In this document: positions 8,213 to 17,539 of the stretch, one piece after another
Layout: each line of letters starts with the position of its first letter
Numbering within the stretch: position 1 is the first letter of the stretch
Notes under the pieces: model-generated
The model's input: only the letters and a program-made list of their open reading frames with translations
Told to the model about the DNA's origin: nothing
The model's database searches: none
Translations under genes and position numbers: made by a program
Assembly (NCBI GenBank): GCA_025964615.1
Contig: JAOPYM010000444.1
Location: forward strand, 1 to 32,751
From: Actinomycetes bacterium
GTDB taxonomy: Bacteria > Actinomycetota > Actinomycetes > Streptosporangiales > Streptosporangiaceae
Reading direction: 5' to 3'
DNA length: 32,751 bases

Positions 8213-9088
8213 TCAGCGGGCGTGGCGGAGGGTGGAGACGACGAGGTCGGCGAGGTGCTCGGCGGTCTCGATCCCGGCGTCCATGCTCGGGTTCCCGGTC
8301 GTCATCACCGCGACCAGGAAGTCGTGCGACCTACCGATGATCCGGCCGACGCTGTTGATCTCCCAGCCGGTGCCCTGGTAGCGCAGCGGCACCCAGCCGT
8401 TCTTCAGTGCTATCATCTCGCCGTCCTCGGCGGCGGCGCTGATCCCCCAGGCCTGTTCCGGTGCCACCCCGCTCATCAACCGCAGCACGTACCTGCGTGC
8501 GGCCGGCCGGAGCGGGCTGGACTCGTCGGTGAGCTGGTGCAGCAGGTGGATCTGGTCTGCCGGAGTGGTGTCGCTGGAGCCCCAGCTGGTCGAGTACGGG
8601 AAGGTCTCGCGGAGCCCGAGCCGCCGGTCCAGGAGGGTGAGACCCGCGCCCATGCCCACCTCACGGTAGAGGGTGTCGGCCGCCTTGTTGTCGCTGAAGC
8701 GGATCATGCGGGCCGCCGCCTCCTGCTCGTTCTCGGACAGGCCCAGATGCTGGTCCTGGCGGAGCAGGAGCAGCCCGGCGAGGATGTCGACCTTGACGAT
8801 GCTGGCGGTCATGAAGCTGCTGTGCGGTGACCAGCCGAACGAGGCCCCGGTGCGCAGGTCCCGGACCATCACCGCGGCCCGGCCCGGCCGGTCCGCGAGG
8901 TAGTCCGCGACGTTCTGGCGCAGCCCGTGGGGGCTGTATCCCAAGGTGTGCGCCACGACGGCGGTGCTCCGCACCTGCGGCGGTGCGGCCCGGTCGGCGA
9001 CCTCCCGTGTGGCTCTGTCTACTTTGGGTACGCAAGCGGTGACAATCAGTGACAGTGCGAGTCCGCAAGCCCAGCCGATGCGCCGCAT
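8213..9088 (-). CDS. Class A beta-lactamase-fold serine hydrolase, lipoprotein-like
   Basis: Lipobox-like LSLIVTAC; SIVK (SxxK), FSDN (SDN) and KNGW (KTG-like) motifs; no evident E166xxLN omega-loop motif. Confidence 0.85.
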   Translation of the reverse strand: MRRIGWACGLALSLIVTACVPKVDRATREVADRAAPPQVRSTAVVAHTLGYSPHGLRQNVADYLADRPGRAAVMVRDLRTGASFGWSPHSSFMTASIVKVDILAGLLLLRQDQHLGLSENEQEAAARMIRFSDNKAADTLYREVGMGAGLTLLDRRLGLRETFPYSTSWGSSDTTPADQIHLLHQLTDESSPLRPAARRYVLRLMSGVAPEQAWGISAAAEDGEMIALKNGWVPLRYQGTGWEINSVGRIIGRSHDFLVAVMTTGNPSMDAGIETAEHLADLVVSTLRHAR

Positions 9089-9189
9089 TCGTCCCCCCCG
9101 ATCAGAGCGGTAACCGCAGCGATCGTAGAAGTGGTGTGCCGCATGGCGAGGCACCGCGCTGACCGGATGATGAGATTTTTGCCGGTGCT

Positions 9190-9633
9190 CTACTTGTGTG
9201 CGGGGCAGCTCGCGGGGCAGCGGCCGGTGTGGGCGGCCAGGCCTCTCGCCAGGTAACGGATCATCCCGGCCACCACCGGCTTCAGGACGGCGCCGGTGCC
9301 CGGGATGCGGGGCTGAAACGTGGCGCCCCAGTGGATGGTCGTGCCTGTGTCCGCGGGCTCAAGCCGTACATCCGACCGGTAGTCCTTGATCGGACCGCCC
9401 GCCAGCAGGATGTACGCGTAGTGGCGGGACGGGTCGTACGCCACCGTCTGCTCACGGGCCGGCCAGATCCGGCGGATCGACCCCAGGCCGCGTGGGCTGT
9501 CGTCGCCGGCCCGCTCCTGCCGGGCCTGCGGGAACCGCGCCCACTTCGCCCAGGCCTCCGCCACGGCGATGTGCTCGAAGACGACCTCGGGCGGAGCGGA
9601 GGAGGACACGGTGGTCTCGACGCTGTACGGCAT
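9190..9633 (-). CDS. SRPBCC family protein (polyketide cyclase/START-like)
   Basis: MPYSVETTVSSSAPPEVVFEHIAVAEAWAKWARFPQARQERAGDDSPRGLGSIRRIW pattern. Confidence 0.8.
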   Translation of the reverse strand: MPYSVETTVSSSAPPEVVFEHIAVAEAWAKWARFPQARQERAGDDSPRGLGSIRRIWPAREQTVAYDPSRHYAYILLAGGPIKDYRSDVRLEPADTGTTIHWGATFQPRIPGTGAVLKPVVAGMIRYLARGLAAHTGRCPASCPAHK

Positions 9634-9691
9634 GGAGGGCTCCCTGGTCGGTGACCCGCACGCTAGGACACCATTCGTCACACGGGCAAGC

Positions 9692-10513
9692 TCAGCCCGT
9701 CAGCGGCATCGTCATCGTCGGCGTCACCGGTGCGGCATCGGATTTGAAGCGGGCCACCGCCGTGCCCATGGCGAAGAACTCGATGGCATGCTCACCCCAG
9801 ATCCAGTCGTCCTCGGTCACGCTCACGCCGACCACGCCGTTCGCGCCGACCTGCTGGCCCTCGTACTGCATCCGGGCCATCGAGATCTCGCGGGCGTCGT
9901 ACACCGCCTGGGTGTAGATGCCGAGCTCGGTGTTGGCCCCCAGGTTCTGCAGCACCTGCCGGAAGGACATGTGCGCGACGTGGTAGACGCAGGTGCCCAT
10001 GACCAGTGCCCGGGGCGCCCAGCCGTGCTGGAACAGTGTCCAGAAGTCCTGCCCCGACAGGTGCGAGGTGAACGGCCTGCCCTGCGGGGTCTTCAGCGCG
10101 CCCGGCTGGATGTTCGTCCCGTCCGCTCGTACCGCGGTGCCCACGGCGACGAACTCGATCACGTCGGAGGACATCGCGTAGCTCGCCGACCGTACCTCCA
10201 CCCCGATCACCCCGTCGGCGTTCAGCGCGGCGGCCTCCGACTCCATCCGCGACATCGCCAGCTCCCTGGCGTTGTAGAGCGCCTGGGTCAGGAACGGCAG
10301 CTCCTGGCTGACGTTCCAGCGGCCCTGCTGCATGCCGATGTGGTAGATGCAGGTGCCCATCACCAGGCCCAGCGGTTCGAACCCGGCCTGGGTGGTGAGC
10401 ACGAACTCGTTGACCGACAGGTCGGAGGTGAAGAACTCGCCGCCGCCGGCCTGCAGCCGGGCCTTGGCGGACTCGGGCAGCTGCTGCTGGCGCTGGGACT
10501 CGGGCATGGTCAT
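9692..10513 (-). CDS. Heavy-metal-binding / YbjQ-like protein with two tandem domains
   Basis: Internal duplication: GLVMGTCIYHIG...NARELAMSRMESEAAALNADGVIGVEV versus ALVMGTCVYHVA...DAREISMARMQYEGQQVGANGVVGVSV. Confidence 0.8.
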   Translation of the reverse strand: MTMPESQRQQQLPESAKARLQAGGGEFFTSDLSVNEFVLTTQAGFEPLGLVMGTCIYHIGMQQGRWNVSQELPFLTQALYNARELAMSRMESEAAALNADGVIGVEVRSASYAMSSDVIEFVAVGTAVRADGTNIQPGALKTPQGRPFTSHLSGQDFWTLFQHGWAPRALVMGTCVYHVAHMSFRQVLQNLGANTELGIYTQAVYDAREISMARMQYEGQQVGANGVVGVSVTEDDWIWGEHAIEFFAMGTAVARFKSDAAPVTPTMTMPLTG

Positions 10514-10560
10514 GGGGGCCCCTGTTCGCTCGTGTGCCGCTCGCACGCTACCAGTGGCGA

Positions 10561-11298
10561 TCAGGCGGTGGGGATCACCTGGAAGACCTCGGCCAGGGTG
10601 CCTTCGGGCAGGCCCGCGCTCTCGGCGTTGCGGGTGAGCCAGCCGCGCAGCATGTCCTCCAGGCCGTCCATGTGACCGGTCTGGCTGGCGTGCGCCCGCA
10701 GCGCGGCGACCTTCCGCTCGAAGTGCGGGGTGATGTCGTTGTACCTGTTCGGGGTGGGTCCGCCGGAGATCCACACCTCCTTGACCGTCCAGGCCGCAAG
10801 GCCCTCCACTTCGACGAGGTCGGTGAAGGTGTACGGATTGCGGGCGTCGGGGTAGACGGCGTCCAGCGCCGCCGAGCCGACCGCCCGGTGATCGGGGTGA
10901 CTGGCCGCGACGCGATCGTAGGTGCGCTCCGGGTTCGGGATGATCATCCGGTCGGGACGCACCTGCCGGATCACCCTGGCGATGTCCCTGCGCAGCCCCA
11001 GCGTCGCCTCGACCACCCCGTCCCGGTAGCCGAGGAACCGTACGTCCTCGACGCCCACGCACTTGGCGGCGGCCCGCTGCTCGGCCTGCCTGATCCCGGC
11101 GATCTCGCTGCGCGGCACTGCGGGGTCGAAGCCGCCGGCGTCCCCGTCGGTGACCATGAGGTAGGTCACCTCGATGCCGTTGTCGGTCCAGCCGGCGATC
11201 GTCCCGGCCGCCGAGAAGTCGATGTCGTCCGGGTGCGCCATCACGGCCAGCACCCTGCTGATCTCACTGTCGGGTAGTGCGTTCGTCACGTTGATCAC
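10561..11298 (-). CDS. PIG-L/LmbE family deacetylase (MshB/Mca-like)
   Basis: VLAVMAHPDDIDFSAAGTIAGW...MVTDGDAGGF...ASHPDHRAVGSAALDAVYPDARNP. Confidence 0.9.
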   Translation of the reverse strand: MINVTNALPDSEISRVLAVMAHPDDIDFSAAGTIAGWTDNGIEVTYLMVTDGDAGGFDPAVPRSEIAGIRQAEQRAAAKCVGVEDVRFLGYRDGVVEATLGLRRDIARVIRQVRPDRMIIPNPERTYDRVAASHPDHRAVGSAALDAVYPDARNPYTFTDLVEVEGLAAWTVKEVWISGGPTPNRYNDITPHFERKVAALRAHASQTGHMDGLEDMLRGWLTRNAESAGLPEGTLAEVFQVIPTA

Positions 11299-11351
11299 CC
11301 TAAGCCTCGGAGTCCCGCCTCCTTCCAACACCGATCGCCCCCCCTTCCTTC

Positions 11352-11415
11352 CGTTGACCCGTGGCGTTTCCCGCACCGATTCGCCGAACGGTGCGGGAAA
11401 CGCCACGGGTCAACG
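11352..11415. repeat. Palindromic repeat family 1, copy 1 (26-bp perfect arms)
   Basis: cgttgacccgtggcgtttcccgcacc (11352-11377) / ggtgcgggaaacgccacgggtcaacg (11390-11415). Confidence 0.9.
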
Positions 11416-11457
11416 AGAGGGGGCCGAAAGCGTCGGGGGTCGGCTTTAGACTCGCGG

Positions 11458-13710
11458 GTGATGCCTGAGAACTCTGCACACCCGCTGCTCGATGGACTGA
11501 ACCCCCAGCAGCGTGCCGCCGTCGTGCACGCTGGTGGGCCGCTGCTCATCGTGGCGGGTGCGGGCTCGGGCAAGACCCGGGTGCTCACCCACCGGATCGC
11601 CCATCTGCTCGGCGAACGCGACGTGCACCCGGGCCAGATCCTCGCGATCACCTTCACCAACAAGGCCGCCGGGGAGATGAAGGAACGCGTCGACGCCCTC
11701 GTCGGCCCGCGCTCCAAGGCCATGTGGGTGATGACCTTCCACTCGGCCTGCGTGCGGATCCTGCGGCGCGAGGCCAAGCGGATGGGCTTCCCGACCGGTT
11801 TCTCCATCTACGACCAGGCCGACGCGAACCGGCTGATGGCGCTGGTCTGCCGGGAGCTCGACCTCGATCCCAAGAGGTACCCGCCCAAGTCGTTCTCGGC
11901 CCAGGTGAGCAACCTGAAGAACGAGCTGATCGACTACGAGACGTACAAGAGCCGCGCCGCCACCCACATGGAGCAGACGCTGGCGCAGGCGTACGAGATG
12001 TACCAGGCGCGCCTGCAACAGGCCGGCGCGATGGACTTCGACGACCTCATCATGACCACGGTCAACCTGCTGCAGGTCTTCCCGGAGGCCGCCGAGCACT
12101 ACCGGCGCCGGTTCCGGCACGTCATGGTCGACGAGTACCAGGACACCAACCACGCGCAGTACCAGCTGGTCAGGGAGCTGACCGCGCCCGTCGAGGAGAT
12201 CGGTGCGGCGGAACTGTGCGTGGTCGGTGACGCCGATCAGTCGATCTACGCCTTCCGGGGCGCGACGATCCGCAACATCCTGGAGTTCGAGCGGGACTAC
12301 CCGAACGCCGAGACGATCCTGCTCGAACAGAACTACCGCTCCACGCAGACGATCCTGTCGGCGGCCAACGCGGTCATCGAGCGCAACGCCGACCGCAAGC
12401 CCAAGCGGCTCTGGTCCGACCAGGGCGACGGCGAGAAGATCATCGGCTATGTGGCCGACAACGAGCACGACGAGGCCGCGTTCGTCGCGCAGGAGGTCGA
12501 CAGGCTCACCGACCACCAGAACGTCAGGCCTCGTGACGTGGCGATCTTCTACCGGACCAACGCGCAGTCCCGGGTCTTCGAAGAGGTCTTCATCCGCGTC
12601 GGCCTGCCGTACAAGGTCGTCGGCGGGGTGCGATTCTACGAGCGCAAGGAGGTCCGCGACCTGCTGGCCTACCTGCGGGTGCTGGCCAACCCCGAGGACA
12701 CGGTCTCGCTGCGGCGCATCATCAACGTGCCCAAGCGCGGCATCGGCGACCGCGCCGAGGCGTGCATCGAGGCGTACGGCTCGCGCGAGCGGATCAGCTT
12801 CTGGCAGGCCTCGCGGCGGCCGGAGGACGTGCCGGGGATGGCCACCCGCTCGGTGAACGCGGTCCGCGACTTCGTCGCGCTCCTCGACGAACTGCGCGCG
12901 TCGGTGGAGACGATGACCCCCGCCCAGCTGATCGAGGACATCCTGGTCAAGTCCGGCTACCTGGCCGAGCTGCAGGCCTCCCGCGACCCGCAGGACGAGA
13001 CCCGCATCGAGAACCTGCACGAATTCGAAGCCGTGGCCAGGGAGTACGAAGATCGCCTCGACGGGGAGAGCGCGGCCGGGCGGTTGGTCGACTTCCTGGA
13101 GCAGGTGGCTCTGGTCGCCGACGCGGACTCGATCCCCGGTGCCAAGGGCGGCCCCGTGCCGCCCGGCGAGCGGGCCCCCGACAGCGACCAGGGCGTCGTC
13201 ACACTGATGACCCTGCACACCGCGAAGGGCCTGGAGTTCCCGACGGTCTTCCTCACCGGCATGGAGGACGGGGTCTTCCCGCACCTGCGCGCCATGTCGA
13301 ACCCCAAGGAGCTGGAGGAGGAGCGGCGGCTGGCCTACGTCGGCATCACCCGCGCCCGCCAGCGGCTGTACGTCACCCGGGCCTCGATGCGTTCCTCGTG
13401 GGGCGCCCCGCAGATGAACCCGGCCTCGCGGTTCCTCGCCGAGGTGCCCGACAGCCTGGTCGTCTGGGAGCGCGCAGCCGCGCAGCCCTCGATGGCCTCG
13501 CTGGCCCAGCGTCCCGGCGTCCGCTCACCCGGCAACCGCCAGGTGCCGGCGCTCTCGGCGGGCGACAAGGTCACCCACGACTCGTTCGGCCTGGGCACGG
13601 TCGTGACCGTCGACGGCCTGGGCGAGAAGGCGGCCGCGAGCATCGACTTCGGCGGCGAGTACGGCGTCAAGCGCCTGATCCTCCGCTACGCCCCCGTGGA
13701 AAAGCTCTAG
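11458..13710 (+). CDS. pcrA: ATP-dependent DNA helicase PcrA/UvrD
   Basis: LNPQQRAAVVHAGGPLLIVAGAGSGKTRVLTHRIAHLL, VDEYQDTNHAQYQLV, GDADQSIYAFRGA, VTLMTLHTAKGLEFPTVFLTGMEDGVFPH. Confidence 0.97.
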   Translation: MMPENSAHPLLDGLNPQQRAAVVHAGGPLLIVAGAGSGKTRVLTHRIAHLLGERDVHPGQILAITFTNKAAGEMKERVDALVGPRSKAMWVMTFHSACVRILRREAKRMGFPTGFSIYDQADANRLMALVCRELDLDPKRYPPKSFSAQVSNLKNELIDYETYKSRAATHMEQTLAQAYEMYQARLQQAGAMDFDDLIMTTVNLLQVFPEAAEHYRRRFRHVMVDEYQDTNHAQYQLVRELTAPVEEIGAAELCVVGDADQSIYAFRGATIRNILEFERDYPNAETILLEQNYRSTQTILSAANAVIERNADRKPKRLWSDQGDGEKIIGYVADNEHDEAAFVAQEVDRLTDHQNVRPRDVAIFYRTNAQSRVFEEVFIRVGLPYKVVGGVRFYERKEVRDLLAYLRVLANPEDTVSLRRIINVPKRGIGDRAEACIEAYGSRERISFWQASRRPEDVPGMATRSVNAVRDFVALLDELRASVETMTPAQLIEDILVKSGYLAELQASRDPQDETRIENLHEFEAVAREYEDRLDGESAAGRLVDFLEQVALVADADSIPGAKGGPVPPGERAPDSDQGVVTLMTLHTAKGLEFPTVFLTGMEDGVFPHLRAMSNPKELEEERRLAYVGITRARQRLYVTRASMRSSWGAPQMNPASRFLAEVPDSLVVWERAAAQPSMASLAQRPGVRSPGNRQVPALSAGDKVTHDSFGLGTVVTVDGLGEKAAASIDFGGEYGVKRLILRYAPVEKL

Positions 13711-13715
13711 CTGCT

Positions 13716-13814
13716 GGCGCTCGCTCCGCTCGCGCGGTGCTTGGGCCCTTACGCGCGGCCTTCCCTCGTCACTCGTTCCTCGCTCCTCAGTCCGGGCCAC
13801 GCGGCCCAAGCACC
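13716..13814. repeat. Dispersed intergenic repeat family 2, copy B, with terminal inverted repeat
   Basis: Ordered identity blocks shared with 120-246; contains 12-bp perfect inverted arms ggtgcttgggcc (13736-13747) / ggcccaagcacc (13803-13814). Confidence 0.65.
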
Positions 13815-15187
13815 TAACCCGCTCTGGGGAGCTGGTGGTCGAGGGTGTGGAGGGCGAGCAGGACCAGGGAGTCGGTCCAGCCGAGGGGGGCGACCGAGGA
13901 GGGGCGTCCGTGGTCGTCGACCTTCTCCGGGAGTACGCCCAGGCTGGTGCGGTGGGCACGGAGCCAGTCCAGCCAGCCGGTGGCCTCCGCGCTGCGGCCC
14001 GACGCGGCGGCGGCCAGCGCGAACATGGCCGTCTCCGGGGTCCAGGCCTCGGTCCGGCCGCCTGGCCAGTTCTGGCCGGGCAGCACCCCGCCGTCCGGCA
14101 GCCGCAGCTTCGACGCGGCGGACAGCACCGCCGTGTCCATCTCGGCGGACGGCGGCGCGAACGGCGGTGCGAGAAAGGTCACAGAGGCGTCCAGGTTCCC
14201 GTTGCGGACGGGGGAACGGGGATAGCCGTACGGCCCGTACCACCGGGTGATCGCCGCCGACAGCCGTCTGGCGGCGGCCCGCCAGCGCCGGGCCCGGTCG
14301 GTGGCGCCCCGGTCCGCAGCCAGCGCGGCGGCGGCCCGCAACCCGGCCAGGATCGGCGCGGACACTCCCAGCGTGGGCCGGTGCGGCGCCTGTTCGCCGG
14401 CCGGGGACCGCTCGAAGTAGTCGGAGGAGACCGGCGGCAGCCTGTCGCGGCCGAGTGAGCGGGACATCCGGTCGGCGGCCTGCCGGACCATCGGCCACAG
14501 GTCGCCGGTGTCCGAACCGGTCTCGTGCAGCAGCCAGGTGGACCAGAGCACCCAGCCGAGCCCGTCGAGCTGGATCCGCCGCCCGTCGGCGACCGCGGTG
14601 CCGTCGGCGTTGTATCGCGCCGCCCACAGGCCGTCGTGGTTCTGGGCCTCGGACAGGAACCGCAGGATCCGCCGGGCCTCGGCGACATGACCGGTGACCA
14701 TGAAGGCGGCCGCGGTGAAGGCGGCGTCACGGGGCCAGACATAGTTCCACGAGCCGAACCAGGACGCGGCCGAGGCCCCGTTGGGTCCGGTCAGCAGCCG
14801 CAGGTCGAGGAGGGCGCGCGCGGCCATGTCCCGCTCGGCGGCGGTCCGCCCCGGGATCTGCCCGCTCGCCAGCCAGCTCCGGTCGCTGTGTACGGCGGCG
14901 GTCACCTGCGGGTCGCGCATGGGCAGGATCTGCGGCGTCTCCGAGCCGGACGGGATGAGCAGCGCCCGCCCGTCACGCAGTGCGATCACCGAGCTGTGCG
15001 GGAGGTACGACGCGCCGACGGCCAGTGCGGGGTCGACGGCCGAGGTCGTGTACCGCGAGCCCAGGCCGCCGATGAGACCGGGGCTGCGCCAGGCCGGCAG
15101 GGGACCCCGGGGGATGGTCGCACCGCAGGTCGCGGTGAGGGCGGCGGCGATCAACGCCGGGACCACCGTCCGCGTCCTGACTCGCAC
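13814..15187 (-). CDS. Glycoside hydrolase family 15-like (six-hairpin glycosidase) secreted protein
   Basis: WFGSWNYVWPRDAAFTAAAFMVTGH...QNHDGLWAARYNADGT...IQLDGLGWVLWS; N-terminal signal-like VRVRTRTVVPALIAAALTATCGA. Confidence 0.8.
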   Translation of the reverse strand: MRVRTRTVVPALIAAALTATCGATIPRGPLPAWRSPGLIGGLGSRYTTSAVDPALAVGASYLPHSSVIALRDGRALLIPSGSETPQILPMRDPQVTAAVHSDRSWLASGQIPGRTAAERDMAARALLDLRLLTGPNGASAASWFGSWNYVWPRDAAFTAAAFMVTGHVAEARRILRFLSEAQNHDGLWAARYNADGTAVADGRRIQLDGLGWVLWSTWLLHETGSDTGDLWPMVRQAADRMSRSLGRDRLPPVSSDYFERSPAGEQAPHRPTLGVSAPILAGLRAAAALAADRGATDRARRWRAAARRLSAAITRWYGPYGYPRSPVRNGNLDASVTFLAPPFAPPSAEMDTAVLSAASKLRLPDGGVLPGQNWPGGRTEAWTPETAMFALAAAASGRSAEATGWLDWLRAHRTSLGVLPEKVDDHGRPSSVAPLGWTDSLVLLALHTLDHQLPRAG

Positions 15188-15417
15188 GTACTCTCCCAAC
15201 AAATAGCAATCACCGGCTATCAGTACAGCAAACGGGGTCAAAACCCATAGCCGACCTACCCCCGCCAAGATCGTCGTACCGGTCTTTTTCCATGGGAAGG
15301 GACCCACTGCCCTGATCACGGAGCGGGGTTGACTAGGCTGCCTATCCGGAGCGGACCGCCTGACGGACACCAGCCGGGCGGTCATTTGGCTGTCGATCCG
15401 TTAAGGACGAAACCCTC

Positions 15418-16602
15418 GTGGACCTGTTCGAACATCAGGCGAAGGAACTCTTCGCCGAGTACGGCGTACCGGTGCCCACCGGCAAGGTCGCCCATACTCC
15501 TCAGGAGGCCCGGGCCATCGCGGCGGAACTCATCGCCGCGGGAAGCTCGAAGGTCGTAGTGAAGGCCCAGGTCAAGGCCGGTGGCCGAGGCAAGGCCGGC
15601 GGCGTCAAGCTGGCCGACTCGGCTGAAGAGGCCGAAGCACTCGCCGCCCAGATCCTCGGCATGGACATCAAGGGCCACACGGTCCACAAGGTCCTCGTCG
15701 AGCAGGGCAGCGCGATCGCGCAGGAGTACTACTTCTCCTTCCTGCTCGACCGCGCGAACCGCACGTTCCTGTCCATCTGCTCCGTCGAGGGCGGCATGGA
15801 GATCGAGGACGTGCCGCACGAGAGCCTCGGGATGATCCAGATCTCGCCGCTCGACGGAGTGGACCTGGCGAAGGCCCGTGAGCTCGCGGTGTCAGGCCGG
15901 CTGCCCGAGGCGGCCCTCGACGGAGCAGCCGAGCTGATCGAGCGGCTCTGGTCGGTCTTCGTCGACGAGGACGCCACCCTGGTCGAGGTCAACCCGCTGA
16001 TCCTGACCGCCGACGGCAAGATCGTCGCACTCGACGGCAAGGTCACCCTCGACGACAACGCGTCCTTCCGGCAGGAGGGGCACGAGGCGCTCGAGGACAA
16101 GGCCTCGGCCGACCCGCTGGAGGCCAAGGCCAAGGCGAAGAACCTCAACTACGTCAAGCTCGACGGCTCGGTCGGCATCATCGGTAACGGTGCCGGTCTG
16201 GTCATGTCGACGCTCGACGTGGTGGCCTACGCCGGCGAGGGTCTCAACGGCGGACAACGCCCCGCCAACTTCCTCGACATCGGTGGCGGCGCCTCCGCCG
16301 AGGTCATGGCGAACGGCCTCGAGATCGTGCTCGGCGACCCGGACGTGCGCAGCGTCTTCGTCAACGTCTTCGGCGGCATCACCTCCTGTGACGCGGTCGC
16401 CAACGGCATCGTGTCCGCGTACGCGCTGCTCGCCGACCGCGGTGAGACCGTTGACCGGCCGCTGGTCGTACGGCTCGACGGCAACAACGCCGAGCTCGGC
16501 CGCAAGATCCTGGCCGACGCCGCGCTGCCGGGCGTCGAACAGGTCGAGACCATGGACGACGCGGCCGCTCGGGCCGCCCAACTCGCTGCGGCAGGTGCGT
16601 AA
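15418..16602 (+). CDS. sucC: Succinate-CoA ligase (ADP-forming) beta subunit
   Basis: [25 protein letters not shown]...[19 protein letters not shown]...[23 protein letters not shown]. Confidence 0.97.
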   Translation: MDLFEHQAKELFAEYGVPVPTGKVAHTPQEARAIAAELIAAGSSKVVVKAQVKAGGRGKAGGVKLADSAEEAEALAAQILGMDIKGHTVHKVLVEQGSAIAQEYYFSFLLDRANRTFLSICSVEGGMEIEDVPHESLGMIQISPLDGVDLAKARELAVSGRLPEAALDGAAELIERLWSVFVDEDATLVEVNPLILTADGKIVALDGKVTLDDNASFRQEGHEALEDKASADPLEAKAKAKNLNYVKLDGSVGIIGNGAGLVMSTLDVVAYAGEGLNGGQRPANFLDIGGGASAEVMANGLEIVLGDPDVRSVFVNVFGGITSCDAVANGIVSAYALLADRGETVDRPLVVRLDGNNAELGRKILADAALPGVEQVETMDDAAARAAQLAAAGA

Positions 16603-17492
16603 TGGCCATCTGGCTGACCGAGAACAGCAAGATCATCGTCCAGGGCATCACCGGCTCGGAGGGCCTCAAGCACGCCAGGCGGATGCACCGGGCCGGTGCC
16701 AAGGTCGTCGGCGGGGTCAACGCCCGCAAGGCCGGGACCGCCGTCGACCTGGACGGCGAGTCGCGTCCGGTGTTCGGCACGGTGGCCGAGGCCATGGCCA
16801 CGACGGGCGCCGACGTGTCGGTGGTCTTCGTGCCGCCGGCGTTCACCAAGGACGCTGTCATCGAGGCGATCGACGCGGGCATCCCGCTCTGCATCGTGAT
16901 CACCGAGGGCATCCCGATCCATGACAGCGCCGTCTTCTGGGCGCACGCCGTGGCCACCGGCAACAAGACCCGGATCATCGGGCCGAACTGCCCTGGCCTC
17001 GCCTCGCCGGGCAAGTCCAACGCGGGCATCATCCCGGCCGACATCACCACGCCGGGCCGGATCGGGCTGGTCTCCAAGTCGGGCACGCTGACGTACCAGA
17101 TGATGTACGAGCTGCGCGACATCGGCTTCTCGTCCTGCATCGGCATCGGCGGCGACCCGATCATCGGGACCACGCACATCGACGCCCTGCAGGCCTTCCA
17201 GGACGACCCGGAGACCGACGCGATCGTGATGATCGGTGAGATCGGGGGCGACGCCGAGGAGCGCGCCGCCGCCTACATCGAGCAGCACATCACCAAGCCG
17301 GTCGTCGGCTATGTCGCCGGGTTCACCGCTCCGGAGGGCAAGACGATGGGCCACGCCGGCGCGATCGTGTCCGGCTCGGCCGGTACCGCGCAGGCCAAGA
17401 AGGAGGCCCTGGAGAAGGTCGGCGTCCGCGTCGGCAAGACCCCCTCCGAGACCGCCCGTCTCATGCGCGACGTCATGAAGGGCCTGAAGTAG
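16602..17492 (+). CDS. sucD: Succinate-CoA ligase alpha subunit
   Basis: [18 protein letters not shown]...[19 protein letters not shown]...[25 protein letters not shown] overlap with sucC. Confidence 0.97.
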   Translation: MAIWLTENSKIIVQGITGSEGLKHARRMHRAGAKVVGGVNARKAGTAVDLDGESRPVFGTVAEAMATTGADVSVVFVPPAFTKDAVIEAIDAGIPLCIVITEGIPIHDSAVFWAHAVATGNKTRIIGPNCPGLASPGKSNAGIIPADITTPGRIGLVSKSGTLTYQMMYELRDIGFSSCIGIGGDPIIGTTHIDALQAFQDDPETDAIVMIGEIGGDAEERAAAYIEQHITKPVVGYVAGFTAPEGKTMGHAGAIVSGSAGTAQAKKEALEKVGVRVGKTPSETARLMRDVMKGLK

Positions 17493-17502
17493 GCATGACC
17501 CT

Positions 17503-17539
17503 CGTGATCGTGTGGTCCGGTACGGGCCACACGATCACG
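17503..17539. terminator. Bidirectional intrinsic-terminator-like hairpin between sucD and the ROK gene
   Basis: cgtgatcgtgtgg (17503-17515) / ccacacgatcacg (17527-17539), extended inward by tcc/ggg; includes the ROK gene stop codon. Confidence 0.75.

Noticed and set aside
11174-11449. Short ORFs sharing LTRGVSRT peptides at 11174-11449, 27188-27586 and 27416-27775
   Set aside because: The shared peptide is only the translation of the palindromic repeat, not a protein family.
11446-13284. 612-aa minus-strand ORF antisense to pcrA
   Set aside because: Shadow ORF in high-GC DNA; pcrA has all helicase motifs on the other strand.
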